Assembly (NCBI RefSeq): GCF_002994745.2
Contig: NC_037094.1
Location: forward strand, 17,074,001 to 17,138,000
Origin: Rosa chinensis
Taxonomy: Eukaryota > Streptophyta > Magnoliopsida > Rosales > Rosaceae
Direction: 5' to 3'
Length of the DNA: 64,000 nucleotides
The translations under genes were made by a program, and so were the position numbers. The notes under the pieces are model-generated. The model made no database searches. It had not been told where the DNA came from and worked only from the letters and a program-made list of their open reading frames with translations. Shown piece by piece: positions 11,838-24,540 of this stretch (position 1 is its first letter; the number at the start of each line of letters is the position of its first letter).

Positions 11838-13425
11838 CTGAAACAAAGTAATAAGACTCGTTTAGTGTGACAACTAGTATCAAGATGAGCAGGACAGGAA
11901 AATCTCTGTCAAGTAAAGGAAAGCAGAACATATATCATACAGACACAAACACACACATGCGATTAGAATATGTGTTTATATAGATACAATAGGCAGCCAA
12001 GAGTTCTTACCAATATAATCAAGAAAGCATTCTGAAGACCTGGAATAGGAAACCGAAAACCAAATATCCAAATTCATGTTCTGCGTGCACAGATGAAAAC
12101 CCATTAACTATATGCAGAAGTGCAAAGTATAGAAACAAAAGGTCTGGTTAAGTCCTATTGAATTCATTGTATTCCTAGATACCTTAGTTAGATCAGTTGC
12201 TATATCTAGTAATTAGTTGTCATAGTACCTGAGGAATAATACCAATACTATCTTATGTCCAGCAGAAAGATACCAAGGTTCTATTGATAAAACAAATCAC
12301 CAAAGTATTGCATGGAATATCTAAACAAAAGGTTGAGAGTTCAAATGTAACAGATGTGTGTTCATATTGGCAGCACTCAAATTGTGGAAATAGTTTTTCT
12401 GAAAATTTGATTTGAAATATTTACCTGTTTAATATCTTTAGCTATGGCATCATCACCGAGATTATTCTCCTTTGTAGCAGTAATATGAAACACTGTGAAA
12501 CACAGCATTGAAGCCAAGAAACTCAGTGACAAAAGACAATGGCCACTAAAGCAGGTTATTTGTTCAAATCTGAATTTTGCTAAGCATACAAAATGAAGGG
12601 AAGTAATTACATCGATCACACAAACAACATAGAAAGTGAAAGAATGGTCTTTTGATTTTCATGAATGAAAACTGAGATCAAATTCCAGAATGGGCTTCGG
12701 ATTTTGTGAAAGTTACACCTACATATGCATCTAGATTTTGACTCTATTACTCTATCTAAATTTCAATTGTGAAGTTACACAATTGGAGGAAACTGAGATC
12801 AAATTCCAGAAGAAGAGACGCAACCCAAAAAAACAAACTTTATCGTAAAATTCATCAAATTTCATGCATAAAACGGATTTCAGCTTAATAAAGAAGAGTA
12901 GAGTTTATGCCAAATGCACAAATTGAAGAGGCAAGGAGTGATTTTTTTCTTTCTCTCTCTCTTATGCATCATTTCTGGAAATTTTTTTTTTATGTGCATT
13001 TTCAAATAAGTATACCTGGAAAGAACTTTGACAAACCAAAGCTAAATTCACCTGCAGCATCCACCGCTCAAGTTGATTCCTTCTTCTTTGATGGATCAAC
13101 TCCTCCATCCAGAGCCCTTCCCTTTCTCATTGAGAAGATCAGAAAAAGCACCCACCATTTCTATTCTCATCAATCTCACCGCAGAAACTGAGCAAGCCAA
13201 AGAAATTCAAAACATACCAATTACTCTTACAACACCTCTTCTCATGTTGCTTTCGAAGCCAACGAAATGGCAGAAAAAGGGAATCCAATCTCGACAGCTA
13301 TAGCAGAGCTCAGAAAATCAAATCAGCAATGAGTGCAGCTTCCTACCACCATTGTCCTACTCTTGGGCCTGATTTCTCTGACACCACTGTCCTGTTCTCG
13401 ATCAAGATTGATTGCAAAATCCTTA

Positions 13426-13468
<43 letters not shown>

Positions 13469-13845
13469 CAAGAATCAACTAAGCATGTAAAAGATACCAT
13501 TCTTTGGCGCCATAGGACACCCATAAAAATCAAAAGTCTTTTGCTGAAAGATCCAAATCTTGCTATCGATCCCTACTTCGCTCTCACTCCCTCACTCTGT
13601 ACTGAAACAAGAACCTCTTACAAATTCTTCGCTCTCAGAGTAGCTGTGTCTCTGTCTCTCTCAACCTCCATCGCCCTTACCCGTAAAACCGTAGTTGAGG
13701 CAAGTAGAAAGGGCAAAACCGTCACTCCATTTGAGACCAAAGATGAATAACCGTTGTTGGCAGTTCCCGCCCGCCACAACTGCTTTCCTCTTGTTTCTCC
13801 CCCACTCATTCACTTCCCCACATTCACTCCCAGACATTCCCAAAA
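11838..13845. other. Unresolved upstream exons and HAP2 5' flank
   Basis: This stretch holds the possible upstream exons of the minus-strand candidate at 11581, a pair of 20-bp direct repeats (AACTGAGATCAAATTCCAGA at about 12668 and 12790), and the HAP2 5' flank (13464-13845). It contains several short open frames on both strands. I do not regard these as genes. Confidence 0.4.
13428..13463. repeat. (AT)n microsatellite
   Basis: This is a pure AT run about 380 bp upstream of the HAP2 start codon. Confidence 0.9.
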
Positions 13846-16800
13846 ATGAGAATCCCTCCACCAAAATTATGGCTCACCATCCTCCTCTTCCTCCCATGCT
13901 TCATCAGCGACGTCGTTGGAGTCCAGATCCTCTCCAAATCGAAACTCGACAAGTGCGAGAAGACTTCCGATTCCAGTGACTTGAATTGCACTAAGAAGAT
14001 CGTCCTCAACATGGCTGTCCCCAGTGGCGCGGTAAATTAGGAACAAACTTCTGCCTAATATTTATTTTCTCTCTTTCAATTTCTGCTTCAAGTTAATAGT
14101 GGGGGAACGTATGATTGATTTACAGAGTGGAGGTGAGGCTTCGATTGTTGCGGAAATTGTCGAGGTAGAGGAGAATTCAAGCAACAAGATGCAAACTTTT
14201 CGAATACCGCCTGTCCTGACTGTCAATAAATCCGCGGCTTATGCCTTGTACCAGCTTACGTACATTCGAGTAAGGCAAAGCTTAACTTTTTTTTTTTTTT
14301 GGGTTAAATCTGTGGTTTGTGCTTTTCAATTTCGAAACGTTGCGATTGATGCTGTAATATTTTATTCAGGATGTTGCATATAAGCCTGAAGAGTACTATG
14401 TTAAGACTCGAAAGTGTGAGCCAGATGCAGATGCAAAAGTTGTGAAGATATGTGAGAGGCAAACAATCTAGCTATTAGCCTTTTTGTTAAAATTGGGTTT
14501 TAATTTATTCTTTGGTTGTTTTAAGGTTATATGGTATTTACCTTTGGATTATAATTTCCAAGAGTTACATTAGCTGCTAAAGTTAGGATTTTCGGTGAGG
14601 ATGATGAACTTTCGCTGTATGTTGTGCAGGTTGCGAGATGAAAATGGTACCATTCTTGAGCATACAGAGGTAGCTTTTCCACACTGTATAGCACCCCACT
14701 TATGGCCTTAAGGAAGCAGTGAGACGTCTCAGTTTCCCAATTTAAATTGTTTCTCACGTTAGTGTAGTACATGTTGTTATGATTTTAGTTGCATTATGGT
14801 TATTTTCTGTGATTGCGTACACTTCTTTTGTTATGCGTATATTTCGCCATTGGTGAAGTACTTAGAAAATATGTACTGCTTCTTGTTTATCATCTGTACT
14901 CTCCAATTAGTTTGTTCTGTTTTTCGTAGCCAATGTGCTGTCCTTGTGGGCCTCAGCGGCGGGTACCTTCATCATGTGGAAGTGTTTGTAAGTGCATTAA
15001 AATGATTTTATCATGTTTAGTATTTCTTAAACATTACATGCACAGTGCCTTTTATGAGTTTGTTGTATTGACCTGACTTTCTTGTGATTAGTTGACAAGT
15101 TGATGAAAGGAAAACCCAATACAGCCCATTGTGTCCGCTTTCCGGGTGATTGGTATGGTCCTTGTACTAAGTTTTTCGTTCTGATTATATTTCTCGAGCA
15201 TTGATATTTGATTCTTGAAAAAGATCTATTAGACATGCAAGAGCTCTTTGGTATATGCGCATGTCATCACATGAACTTGTACAACTGAGAGTTTGACACT
15301 ATTTTTACTTTTGATATTTGCTTATGTATGGCATCATATATTTGATGAGTTAAACCTTATAAATAGTTCTGTACGGTGGCCAAGATGTTATGTTTCTCGT
15401 TCTTTCTGTTATATTTTGATCAAAGCCTTCTACAAGGTAGACTGATTTTTTCTTCATTAAAATCTACTTAGGTTCCATGTTTTTGGTATTGGACAGCGCT
15501 CAGTGGGATTTAGTGTTCTCATTCAAGTAAAGACAGGATCTAAAGTTTCGGTACGTTGCTTTTCCTCGTAATTGCACCATATCTATATTAATTTCTTATG
15601 GTGTAGTGCTCTTGTTTCTGCCATGAAAACTTGGTCATTATACATGACCTGAGTTTAGTCTGAGACACGTGTTAAAATGTTCTGTCTTTCTGCTCTGGTG
15701 AAGAATTAGAATGTATCTCTCCTGTCCTGAGAGCTCATTGAATGTGCATACTGAACTATACACAGTTCTCTTTCCCTATGGAATGAAGTCCTGTTCTTTC
15801 TTTACTTTACAGCACTCCATCTACTATAAATTCAGCAAGTTTCATTTCATCCTGATGATCATATTGCTAGATTGATCTAAAAGCGGATTTGTAAGTTGTT
15901 AACTGTTAATAGAGCGAAATTTTGATTGATTTCATTGAAATTTTATTTTCTCTTATATGTTATGTGATTTATTTATTGAAAGTGAAAGGAGAGGTTATAT
16001 AAAGGTCACTAAGAGAGGTTTTTGTACACCTTTGTTTTCTGCCAGAAAGTGCTTGTAGGTCCTGAAAACCGAACAGCAATATCCAATGATAAGTTTTTGC
16101 GAGCTAATCTTATTGGAGACTTTGTTGGATACACAAATATTCCTTCATTCGAGGATTTTTACCTTGTAATTCCGAGGCAGGTATGCTTGTCACTCATACC
16201 AATCTGCATAATGTTGGAAAAAAAAAAATTTGGAACAAACATTTCCTGCTTTTATAGACTAAATATTAAAGCATATTAGTTGGGGTTTTGTAATAAGTAA
16301 GATGCCCTGATTCAGAATCAGTGTATAGGGAGACAAAGTTTAAAAGAATACATAGCCCTGTCCCCCATTTTCAGTAAAATGAGTCTTCTTTCTCAACTAT
16401 ATGAATGTTCAGTAAGTATCCACATAGAGAAGTTAGTAACATCATTTCACTAACATCCATCGTTCATTTCATCTGCTACCAGACTGTTATATTTTAGTTC
16501 CTATAAATGGTCAAGCTTTTAATTGGCAAATTTGTTTATAGAATCTGACACCGTATTTTAGATATCTTAAATTGCTGACAGTTTCCTGTTCTTTGTAAAA
16601 GGGGGGCCCAGGTCAACCCCAGAATTTGGGAAGGAACTTTTCTATGTGGATGCTGCTGGAGAGAGTTAGATTTACTTTAGATGGTGTTGAATGTAATAAA
16701 ATTGGTGTCAACTTTGAGGCTTTTAACAGGCAGCCAAATTTTTGCTCTTCACCATTCTGGAGTTGCTTGCATAATCAGTTATGGAATTTCTTGGAGGTCT

Positions 16801-19800
16801 GTGTATCCCCTTCAAAGCTCTATCTTCTTTAACTTTCCTCTCCCCAATTTAGTCTTCTCCTTGTAAGGTTAAATTTACATATTGGTATTAACCTCTGTAC
16901 CAATTATATCATGTGCCAGTCTTTTTTCTTTAAGCGTTTGATTTAAAGTTGATTAGCATGGACTCTAGCATCAGAATCTGAGAGCTACATGCTCTATTAT
17001 CTATTATTTATTTACATACAAGTTGTGTCTATATTTGTATGAAAAGCAAGAGTCTCTTTCCTTTAATGAGATGTTTCATAGGATTCTGGTTGTTTTGTAT
17101 TTGATACCTGAGTACTTTATTATTCTTGTGAACAATTGGGAGATCTTATCTTTATGACAGGCTGACCAAAACCGAATCGAAAGGAAACAGGTGCCACTTT
17201 TTGGTGTGGAAGGGAGGTTCGAAAGGATAAACGAGCATCCAGTAATGTATCAGCAATATTTGAGTTACTTTCACAAGGAATTTCTATCATTTGGATTCAT
17301 ATAATTTCTGATTGGTTGCAGAATGCAGGGACTCATTCGTTTTCCATAGGAGTCACAGAAGTCATTAATACAAATCTCTTGATAGAACTAAGTGCTGATG
17401 ACGTAGATTATGTCTACCAAAGGTTAGTATTTCCAGACCCTACTACGGTCCATTGATTATGCTTCACCAGTATTGTTTTGAAACAATTATGCAATCCAGT
17501 ACTTGTCTAATAACTTAAATTTCCACATAGAATGTTCCTTTGCTATACTTAATGGTATGTATTATATAGGAGTCCTGGGAAAATCTTAAGCATCAATATC
17601 CCAACATTTGAGGCCCTTACTCAATTTGGAACTGCTACAATCACAGCAAAGAATACTGGTGAAGTGGAAGCATCCTATTGCTTAACGGTACACTACTTAC
17701 TATTCTATTTTTAATGCACTATTGTTTCCCTTCCCTTTCATTTTTGGGACTTTGGATTTCTTTAACTTAAGTAAAGGACGTTAAGGGTTCTTATAACTTT
17801 TGGTTTTGAATGGGGGGACTTCAACTAGGTTGTTTATACTAGGATACTCTCTTCAGCTGAGAAATAACAAGTTATGCACAGCTAGCTGATAGGCCTTTTA
17901 CCTATGAAGTGTCCAATTTTGGTATATTAAGGCTTAATATCATTTCCTCTTGATGATTATTTTGTGTGGTACTATTTAACATGCTCTGTTTAAAACTGGT
18001 TCTCAATTTCTGATAAACTTTTTGACAGTTTGGATAGTTAGTGAGGCTAATGAATACCTAGTGACAGTATTAATGCTCACATTTCATTGTGATTATTGCA
18101 TATGAAGAAATTTTATCGTGTTTCTTTTGGGCCATGAAATTCTATAAATATATTGTCCACTTGCTAAGAAGGTTAAAAATCAAATATTGAATCTTCCTTA
18201 GTACTTGAAATGGAAGCATTATTCATTTACCAGCTTGAATGAAGTAGTTGTCTGCAACTTCGGGGATGGCTATTGCAAATATGTTGTGACACAAATTTAC
18301 CTTTCTTGCAGTTTGATTGCTCAAGTGATGTCACCCTTATGGAGGTACTTTTGCCCCTGCAGCTCATGTATTTAGACTTGTAACAAGATGAGTATTAATT
18401 TGTTAGAGAACCTGTTTTTCAGGAGCAATACTTCATTATGAAGCCAAAAGAAACGTTATCTCGATCATTCAAACTTTACCCAGGAACCGATCAAGCTGCA
18501 AAATACATCTGTGCAGGTATGATCTGCCCAAGACAGAATGACTAATAAATGGCCTAAAGTAGTCACGCTTGGACTCATTTCTGGATCCTGAATGCAGCTA
18601 TACTTAAGGACTCTAATTATAATGAAGTGGATAGGGCCGAGTGCCAATTTTCCACTACATCTACTGTCATTGATAATGGATCACAGGTTAGTGGTAGCTT
18701 AGAGACAAGAAATCTCATTTGTTTTTGAAGACAGTATGAATGTTGCTAACCCCCGTAGAATAAGCAGTTTTGGTATATGATCAGTATATTAATATACAAC
18801 AGCTGATCAACCTGATGCTATTTCGTGAAATTTTATAACCTTCTACAGTTGATTTATATGAGCCACTCAAGTCATTACGTGTTGCAGGGAAATCCCTTTA
18901 AGCCACCAAAGGCAGGAACAACTGGTTTCTTTGACTCCATTGAAAGCTTTTGGAACCATGTGTGGGAGACTTTTATAGATTTCATCACTGGAAAATCTTG
19001 CAGGTACTTGTTGCACAGTGGAATAATCAAAATTCTGGCTCATTTCTATCTGATATACTCTAGATTCAGATATTTAATACTGGAAGTGGCGATTGAGTCA
19101 TGTTATGTGTAACATGGCTAATGCCTGTTCAATGTGCTGGTTGCATTCAGACCATCCTTTCATGGCTTATAAGTGTGATCAGAAACTAATCGTCTTTAAA
19201 CTATCATTTCTCTCCTTCTGTATGAGAGAGCATAACATATATATATTTTCTCTATACAATTATACACATAAGCCAAGCCTATGTAATGGCATTTGGAATT
19301 GCATCTGCTCAGTTATACAAAGTTTCATTCATTTCTTCTTGCTTCTTTTTTCTTTTCATGAACAGAACAAAATGCTCTGGATTCTTTGACTTCAGATGCC
19401 ATATACAGTACATATGTATGAGTTGGATTCTGATGTTTGGTCTACTTTTAGCAATTTTTCCAACAGGTAAACCTACTTTTCCAGAATTAGTATATTTTAT
19501 AGTGGGATTATTTTGGAGATGCAAAGAAAACATAACATATTATACGTTGAGGTGCAGTCATTGTGCTACTGTGGCTTTTACATCAGAAGGGACTTTTTGA
19601 TCCTTTATATGACTGGTGGGATGATCATTTCTGGGAGGATAGTCCGAGCACCAAGAATACAAGACACAGAATTAATGTAGATCACCGACATGTTCATGTC
19701 CATAAACATCATGGGCATGAAGCAAGGCACCACAACTATGGCACTCATCATAAAAGAAAAAGCACTCACAATGATCACAAGCATAGCCACTATCAAAGAA

Positions 19801-19955
19801 GTAGTGACTACCATTACGACCTTCACCATGTCCATAAGGATAAGCACAAGCATGGCCGAAGAAGGAGTTCAAGTGTTATGCAGAAAGTTGATGAGAACAC
19901 TGGATACCGCGGCCAGAAAAAACAAAGGAGAACAACAAAAGACTATTCAAAGTGA
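13846..19955 (+). CDS. HAP2: HAP2/GCS1 gamete membrane fusion protein
   Basis: This is a complete 18-exon model of 2118 nt (705 aa), frame-consistent throughout. Exons: 13846-14031, 14126-14269, 14370-14458, 14630-14669, 14930-14987, 15092-15152, 15472-15550, 16046-16180, 16602-16796, 17161-17241, 17322-17422, 17570-17687, 18312-18344, 18423-18516, 18598-18686, 18888-19003, 19366-19466, 19558-19955. A signal peptide spans about 1-25 ([12 protein letters not shown]). The conserved HAP2-GCS1 ectodomain includes [46 protein letters not shown] and [16 protein letters not shown]. One membrane segment lies at about 558-581. The cytosolic tail is about 120 residues, rich in His and Arg. HAP2 is the sperm-side class II-like fusogen needed for gamete fusion in plants and protists (established). 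The length matches Arabidopsis HAP2. Intron 3 has a GC donor. The gene ends 443 bp from the convergent P450 stop. Expression is expected in sperm cells, but no regulatory site is visible. Confidence 0.96.
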
Positions 19956-20398
19956 CCAGAGTCACCAGACACACAATCAAGTGAAGCAACAGTGAATTTG
20001 GTAAGTCTGTTGCATACCAATCTGTTTGCCTTCTATGCAGAGATAGTGCATGGAACTTGAAATGATACCAGCTTCATATTGTACATGTTAACATTACAAT
20101 ATCACTCTTTAGTGAAACTTTCTTATCTCAGCTCCTATTTATTTCTCTTAACCTGTTTCTTATGGTAGGTTGTAGGCAAGAGATATAAAAATTTGGATTT
20201 CCATCTTATCGTCGTTTATTTTATTTTATTGATTTATTAAATTACATAGTACATTTTCCAACATACTAGTCTGACCTTTGAACCTTACTAATTCAACAAT
20301 ATAACATGTAAAGGAGTACTGTGCTCCAGAGGCAGCAGCTCTCACTGAACAGGAGGTGGTGGCTGTGCAATGGTGTTAGCCATGTTAACATGTCCAGT
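19956..20398. other. Convergent 3' flanks of HAP2 and CYP87 copy 1
   Basis: This is a 443-bp tail-to-tail spacer. The part from about 20230 onward is recognisably similar to the DNA downstream of the second P450 (about 33560-33759), so the P450 duplication includes its 3' UTR. Confidence 0.7.
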
Positions 20399-23300
20399 TT
20401 AAGTGTCTGGAGTTATATGCTGTTTGCTGCTCCTTGTATCTTTCTGGTGTATCCGGATGTGAAAACCACCTGGAAATTGTATACCAGGATTTCGGACTAT
20501 ATTTCCTCCAATCATTTCCCACCTGAAAGTTTGGAAGTAAAAATGTTAATTAGTCTCCACCTCCTCTCTCCCACCTCAACTGTCTTGCTCTCCGATTGTA
20601 TTTGGAGGATATGCTTACCTGTATTTTGTGACTAAGCAATGGACAAATACAGCCATCTGCAGCTTACCAAATTCTGCTCCTACACAGGATCTCAAGCCAC
20701 CACCAAAAGCCATAAAATCTTTGGATGCACCACTCTCCTTACCCTGTATTCATTCCATCATCATGCATTCAGAGCTAAGAATAATGGTAATTAAGGTTTA
20801 GGTTTTCAATCCAATCTATCTTAGTTTTTATGTACCTCCCATCTCCATGGGTTGAAGGCCAGAGGATCTTCATATTTTTCTGGGTTTAAGTGTTGGGCTT
20901 GGAAACAAACCAGAACTGACCAACCTTCTGGGATTGTATATCCTGCACTCACGCCCATACCAATTGTTAATATAACATTTGAAAGTCCTTAGGACGATTA
21001 AGTTTCGATAATTGGAAGACAGTACTTACCCTTGAACTGTACTTCTTTTATTGCCTTGCGAAAGATGCCTGGCACTTGATTTGCCAGTCTAACCGTTTCA
21101 TTGATGACCTGTGGGTTCAAATTGTGAGTTCATCAGAAAAACAATGCTATACAAGAGCAAATAGTTAATTTGTACATTTTCTTTAAGCACTGAAGTGTAA
21201 GACTTAATCACCTGCATTGTAAATTTCATTGATTTGTATTCTTCCCATGTAAGTCCTGAATTAGCATTTTCCCTTTGCTTTATAATCCTCTCATGTTCTT
21301 CCTGTCATGAGCATTAGTTGGAAATAATAATAAATAAGAACAGTTTTTGGTTATGAAATAGAGCAATCAGCATGGTTTGAATGAGAGTTGAGACCGTTAA
21401 TTGCTTTAGCACCAGAGGACGGCTTGAAACAAACTTGAGGAGCAGAGTCATTGCTGTGGAAGTTGTTTCAAAACTTGTAAAGAGTAGCGCAAACATCAAA
21501 TCAAAACAAATTTCCTCTGTTAAGACTGTTCCTTCTTTCTCAAGTTCTTCAAGGATGTAATCAAAAAAATCAATAGGTTGCTTTCGAGATGTTGCTCGTC
21601 TTTCCTGTAGCATCTCTTTTAACCTGCTCAATATCCTGTCCCTACCCTTCAGAGAGATTGTTGGAGCTCAGGACCAAGAGAAGAATGTGTGCATATATGT
21701 AGTTGGTTTTAGAAATCTAACTAATTTTGAAGTTATTAGCAGTTCTGGAGTAAGAATTGATGCTTCTTCATTCAGGTATAGACGATTCAACGTACTTACC
21801 AAAACAACTTACAGATGAGTTCACAACTTTGCACTCACTCTGTTTGGAATTTTTCTTTTCTTTTCTGGATTAGTTGATATCATTTTTCAGTTATGGTTGA
21901 TTTGGGGTTCAAAAGTGCCCATTAATATTTGGAAGTTAGCCAACAAATTGTGTACCATAAAATGGGAACTCTTTTGCTCTAACCTACAGCTACAATAGTC
22001 CATCAATAACAACTCCTTTATCATCCGTTTTTTAGGTTCTACCATCTGTAATGAATATTTGCCCTGAATGCTATCATGTCATGAATGATGGTGCCAAACT
22101 GCCAACAGATTTATGTGTACCTGTAAACATTTGTGAAAAGCTGTTCCAGGGATTGCCAAAGGGAAGGAGATCAGTCCATCAGCGAACGCATTGAAGTTTG
22201 CCCTTAGGTTGTCTGAGGAGTTACTTGAATCATAACTCATGAGTTTCTTTGCAGTGAGAGAGAATATCATCTGCAAAACAATACCAAATCAATCAAACTT
22301 CAAACAACACACATATGCTGTCTTTTTTTTTGTTTTTAAGAGAACAGCTAGCTGACGAGTAACTAGAAATGAAGAAAGAAAAGCCCTGATATTACGTCTG
22401 CAGCTGCTCCTTTAACTTCTGTAGTGTCTTGACATGTCCATTGTTGCATACTCGTGTGCATTGCTTGTTCAATTTCAGGGAGCGTCCTTTTCAGGCTTTC
22501 GGGGCCAATGAGGGTAAGCATCATCCTCTTGAGGTATTTGTAAACCAACACATGCATGTTTCCCATCTGTTGTTTGCCGAAAATCTTTTGGACAGAATCT
22601 GGATACCCGCTTTGGAACAATTTATCGTCTTGTTGGAAGACATACATATTGAGTTCCGGGTCTGTCGATACTATAAATGGTGCTCCCATCAGTTGACTCT
22701 TGAATATTGGCCCATACCTATAATGCAGCATTAGATGGCTGGGGTACAATTCTTATCATTGGAAATTATTCTATGCACCGACGGTGCAAGTGACCTAACC
22801 CTTATAAAATAATCTCAACCCTTGATATTTATTATCAACTTTATTTTTAATAAACAAAAAGTGTATTTAATGCAATCTAACCATTTATTTGTGTTGGTGC
22901 AAGTGCACGGCGATGCTCTGAATACTCCCTATCTTATCATAGTGATTATCTTCATGGTTAGTAAAATACAGGACGTCTGGACGTGTACAATTCGATCAAA
23001 AAATTGTGTGTGTATTATTCGGTTAGTCTGATCTAACAAAACGGTTAAATAAAAACGTGATGCAGCAAATTTATAACTTTGAATTATTTGTATATAATTC
23101 CGCTAGTAATAAAAATGAGTTCAAAAATGCTGATATATAAAATAAGTATAACTAATACTTTCAAGTCTTTCTTTTACTTTATTTCATTTCTGAAATGTGA
23201 CAAAACATAAAGAAAAGGATATGACACCCAAGTATAATGCAATCAAGCACCTGAATTACAATAAGCAGTATTAAAGTTTTTTTTCTTTTTCAAATATACA

Positions 23301-24378
23301 TGTATTGAAGTTTTATACGCGTACGATATTCGTTTTAACTAACTATGGCTTTTAGGTTTTCAGTTTATTAATTTTTTTTTTCAACTTTTCATATTCTAAT
23401 TCTGTATAAAACAGACAGCGTATAAAACCTGTATAAAAATGTTGAACTCAATATTACGCAAATAAAACTACGTCTATAATTACAATACGCCGTATTGAAG
23501 TTTTTTTTCAAATATATGCATACTGAAGTTGTATACGGGTATAATATGCATTTTAACTAACTATGATTATATATTTTATTTATAACATAATTATACATGG
23601 AAAATCTATGGTGTGTATTCACCCATCCCTACATAAATGGTTAATACTTGAGGAAAAAACTTAGGTCTAATACTTACTATAGACCTGTTTGTCCAAACTC
23701 CCTCTTACTATAGACAATCTAAATATATGATCTAATCATACAAAAATTAAATTAACCTTAAAAAAATTATCTCTGTAAAATTTCAATTGCATCAAATAAA
23801 TGAATAGTTTGGTGAAAGTTAACATGACCAACTGTCTTGTTTTGCTTGATACAATTAAATGAGTTTTGAATGGTTACATCATAGATTTAGACCGCGGAAT
23901 TATGCAAATAAGTGATAGTTTGGAGTTTGGACACACAAGTCCATGTCAGTATGGACCCAAGTATTTTACCTAACATTTTATTGAATCTGGAGTTCTAAAT
24001 CACACTGTAAAACTGCAAAGCATTCAAAAACCATTTCAAAATATTGAAAACCGAACAAAAACCGCCGAAAATGAGTTCAAATTAAGAAACTACTAATAAG
24101 ATGAAAACAAATGATGACAAAATTAATAATAAGAAGAGCATAATGTTGTAGAATTAACTGGTCACTATATTATCAAAATTTCACCTTTCCCTTCTGGTCT
24201 TGATGAAAGGGGGAATATCAAAGGAGGAGTTGGAAGCAAGGTACTGTATGGTCTCGCCTATCAGCGGCAAACCCATTGAACCAGGTGGAAGTTTGCCATT
24301 GCATCTGGGATTTCTCCACCTATACACCCAGTGTGTAATGCCTACAGCAACTAATGCTACAATGCACAAACCCAACAT
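20399..24378 (-). CDS. CYP87-like cytochrome P450, copy 1
   Basis: This is a complete 9-exon model of 1443 nt (480 aa). Exons: 24378-24185, 22717-22396, 22270-22121, 21646-21395, 21301-21212, 21108-21030, 20942-20836, 20743-20619, 20522-20399. The N-terminal anchor is [19 protein letters not shown], followed by the proline hinge [13 protein letters not shown]. The I-helix is FTSFETTS, with Ser in place of the usual Gly. The ExxR helix is NETVR, the PxRx region is FNPWRWEG, and the haem loop is [10 protein letters not shown] with the Cys ligand. The sequence recalls CYP87A (CYP85 clan), ER-bound monooxygenases that act on steroid- or triterpenoid-type substrates in known members. The substrate here is unknown. 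Intron 1 is 1.47 kb against 228 bp in copy 2. A LINE inserted about 160 bp upstream of the ATG has displaced the ancestral promoter. Confidence 0.92.
23262..23562. repeat. Imperfect tandem repeat of about 215 bp in P450 intron 1
   Basis: A unit containing a poly-T stretch, CAAATATA, a GTATAC-like core and TTTTAACTAACTATG occurs at about 23262-23347 and again at about 23478-23562. It lies in the DNA (about 22740-24170) that makes intron 1 of copy 1 far longer than in copy 2. That expansion also begins with a palindromic GCACCGACGGTGC motif at 22775, which resembles a MITE end. Confidence 0.5.
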
Positions 24379-24540
24379 TTTGCAAACTATATGATCAATT
24401 CAGGACTCGAGCAGGAGGGGGATATATATATATTGAGCTGCAGAAAACAAATATGGACTAGATCTTGGGTGAGAAAGCAGAGTTGAGATTGCTAAAACAG
24501 AGACCCAGTTGGATTATTATATAACTTGATGATAAACGTT

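Noticed and set aside
12907..13303. Plus-strand open frames upstream of HAP2
   Set aside because: Low-complexity Ser/Pro/Phe composition, no family resemblance, no splice support.
19605..19872. Long minus-strand open frames rich in Met, Val and His-codon complements
   Set aside because: They are the complement of the His-rich HAP2 tail exon, a shadow of biased codons.
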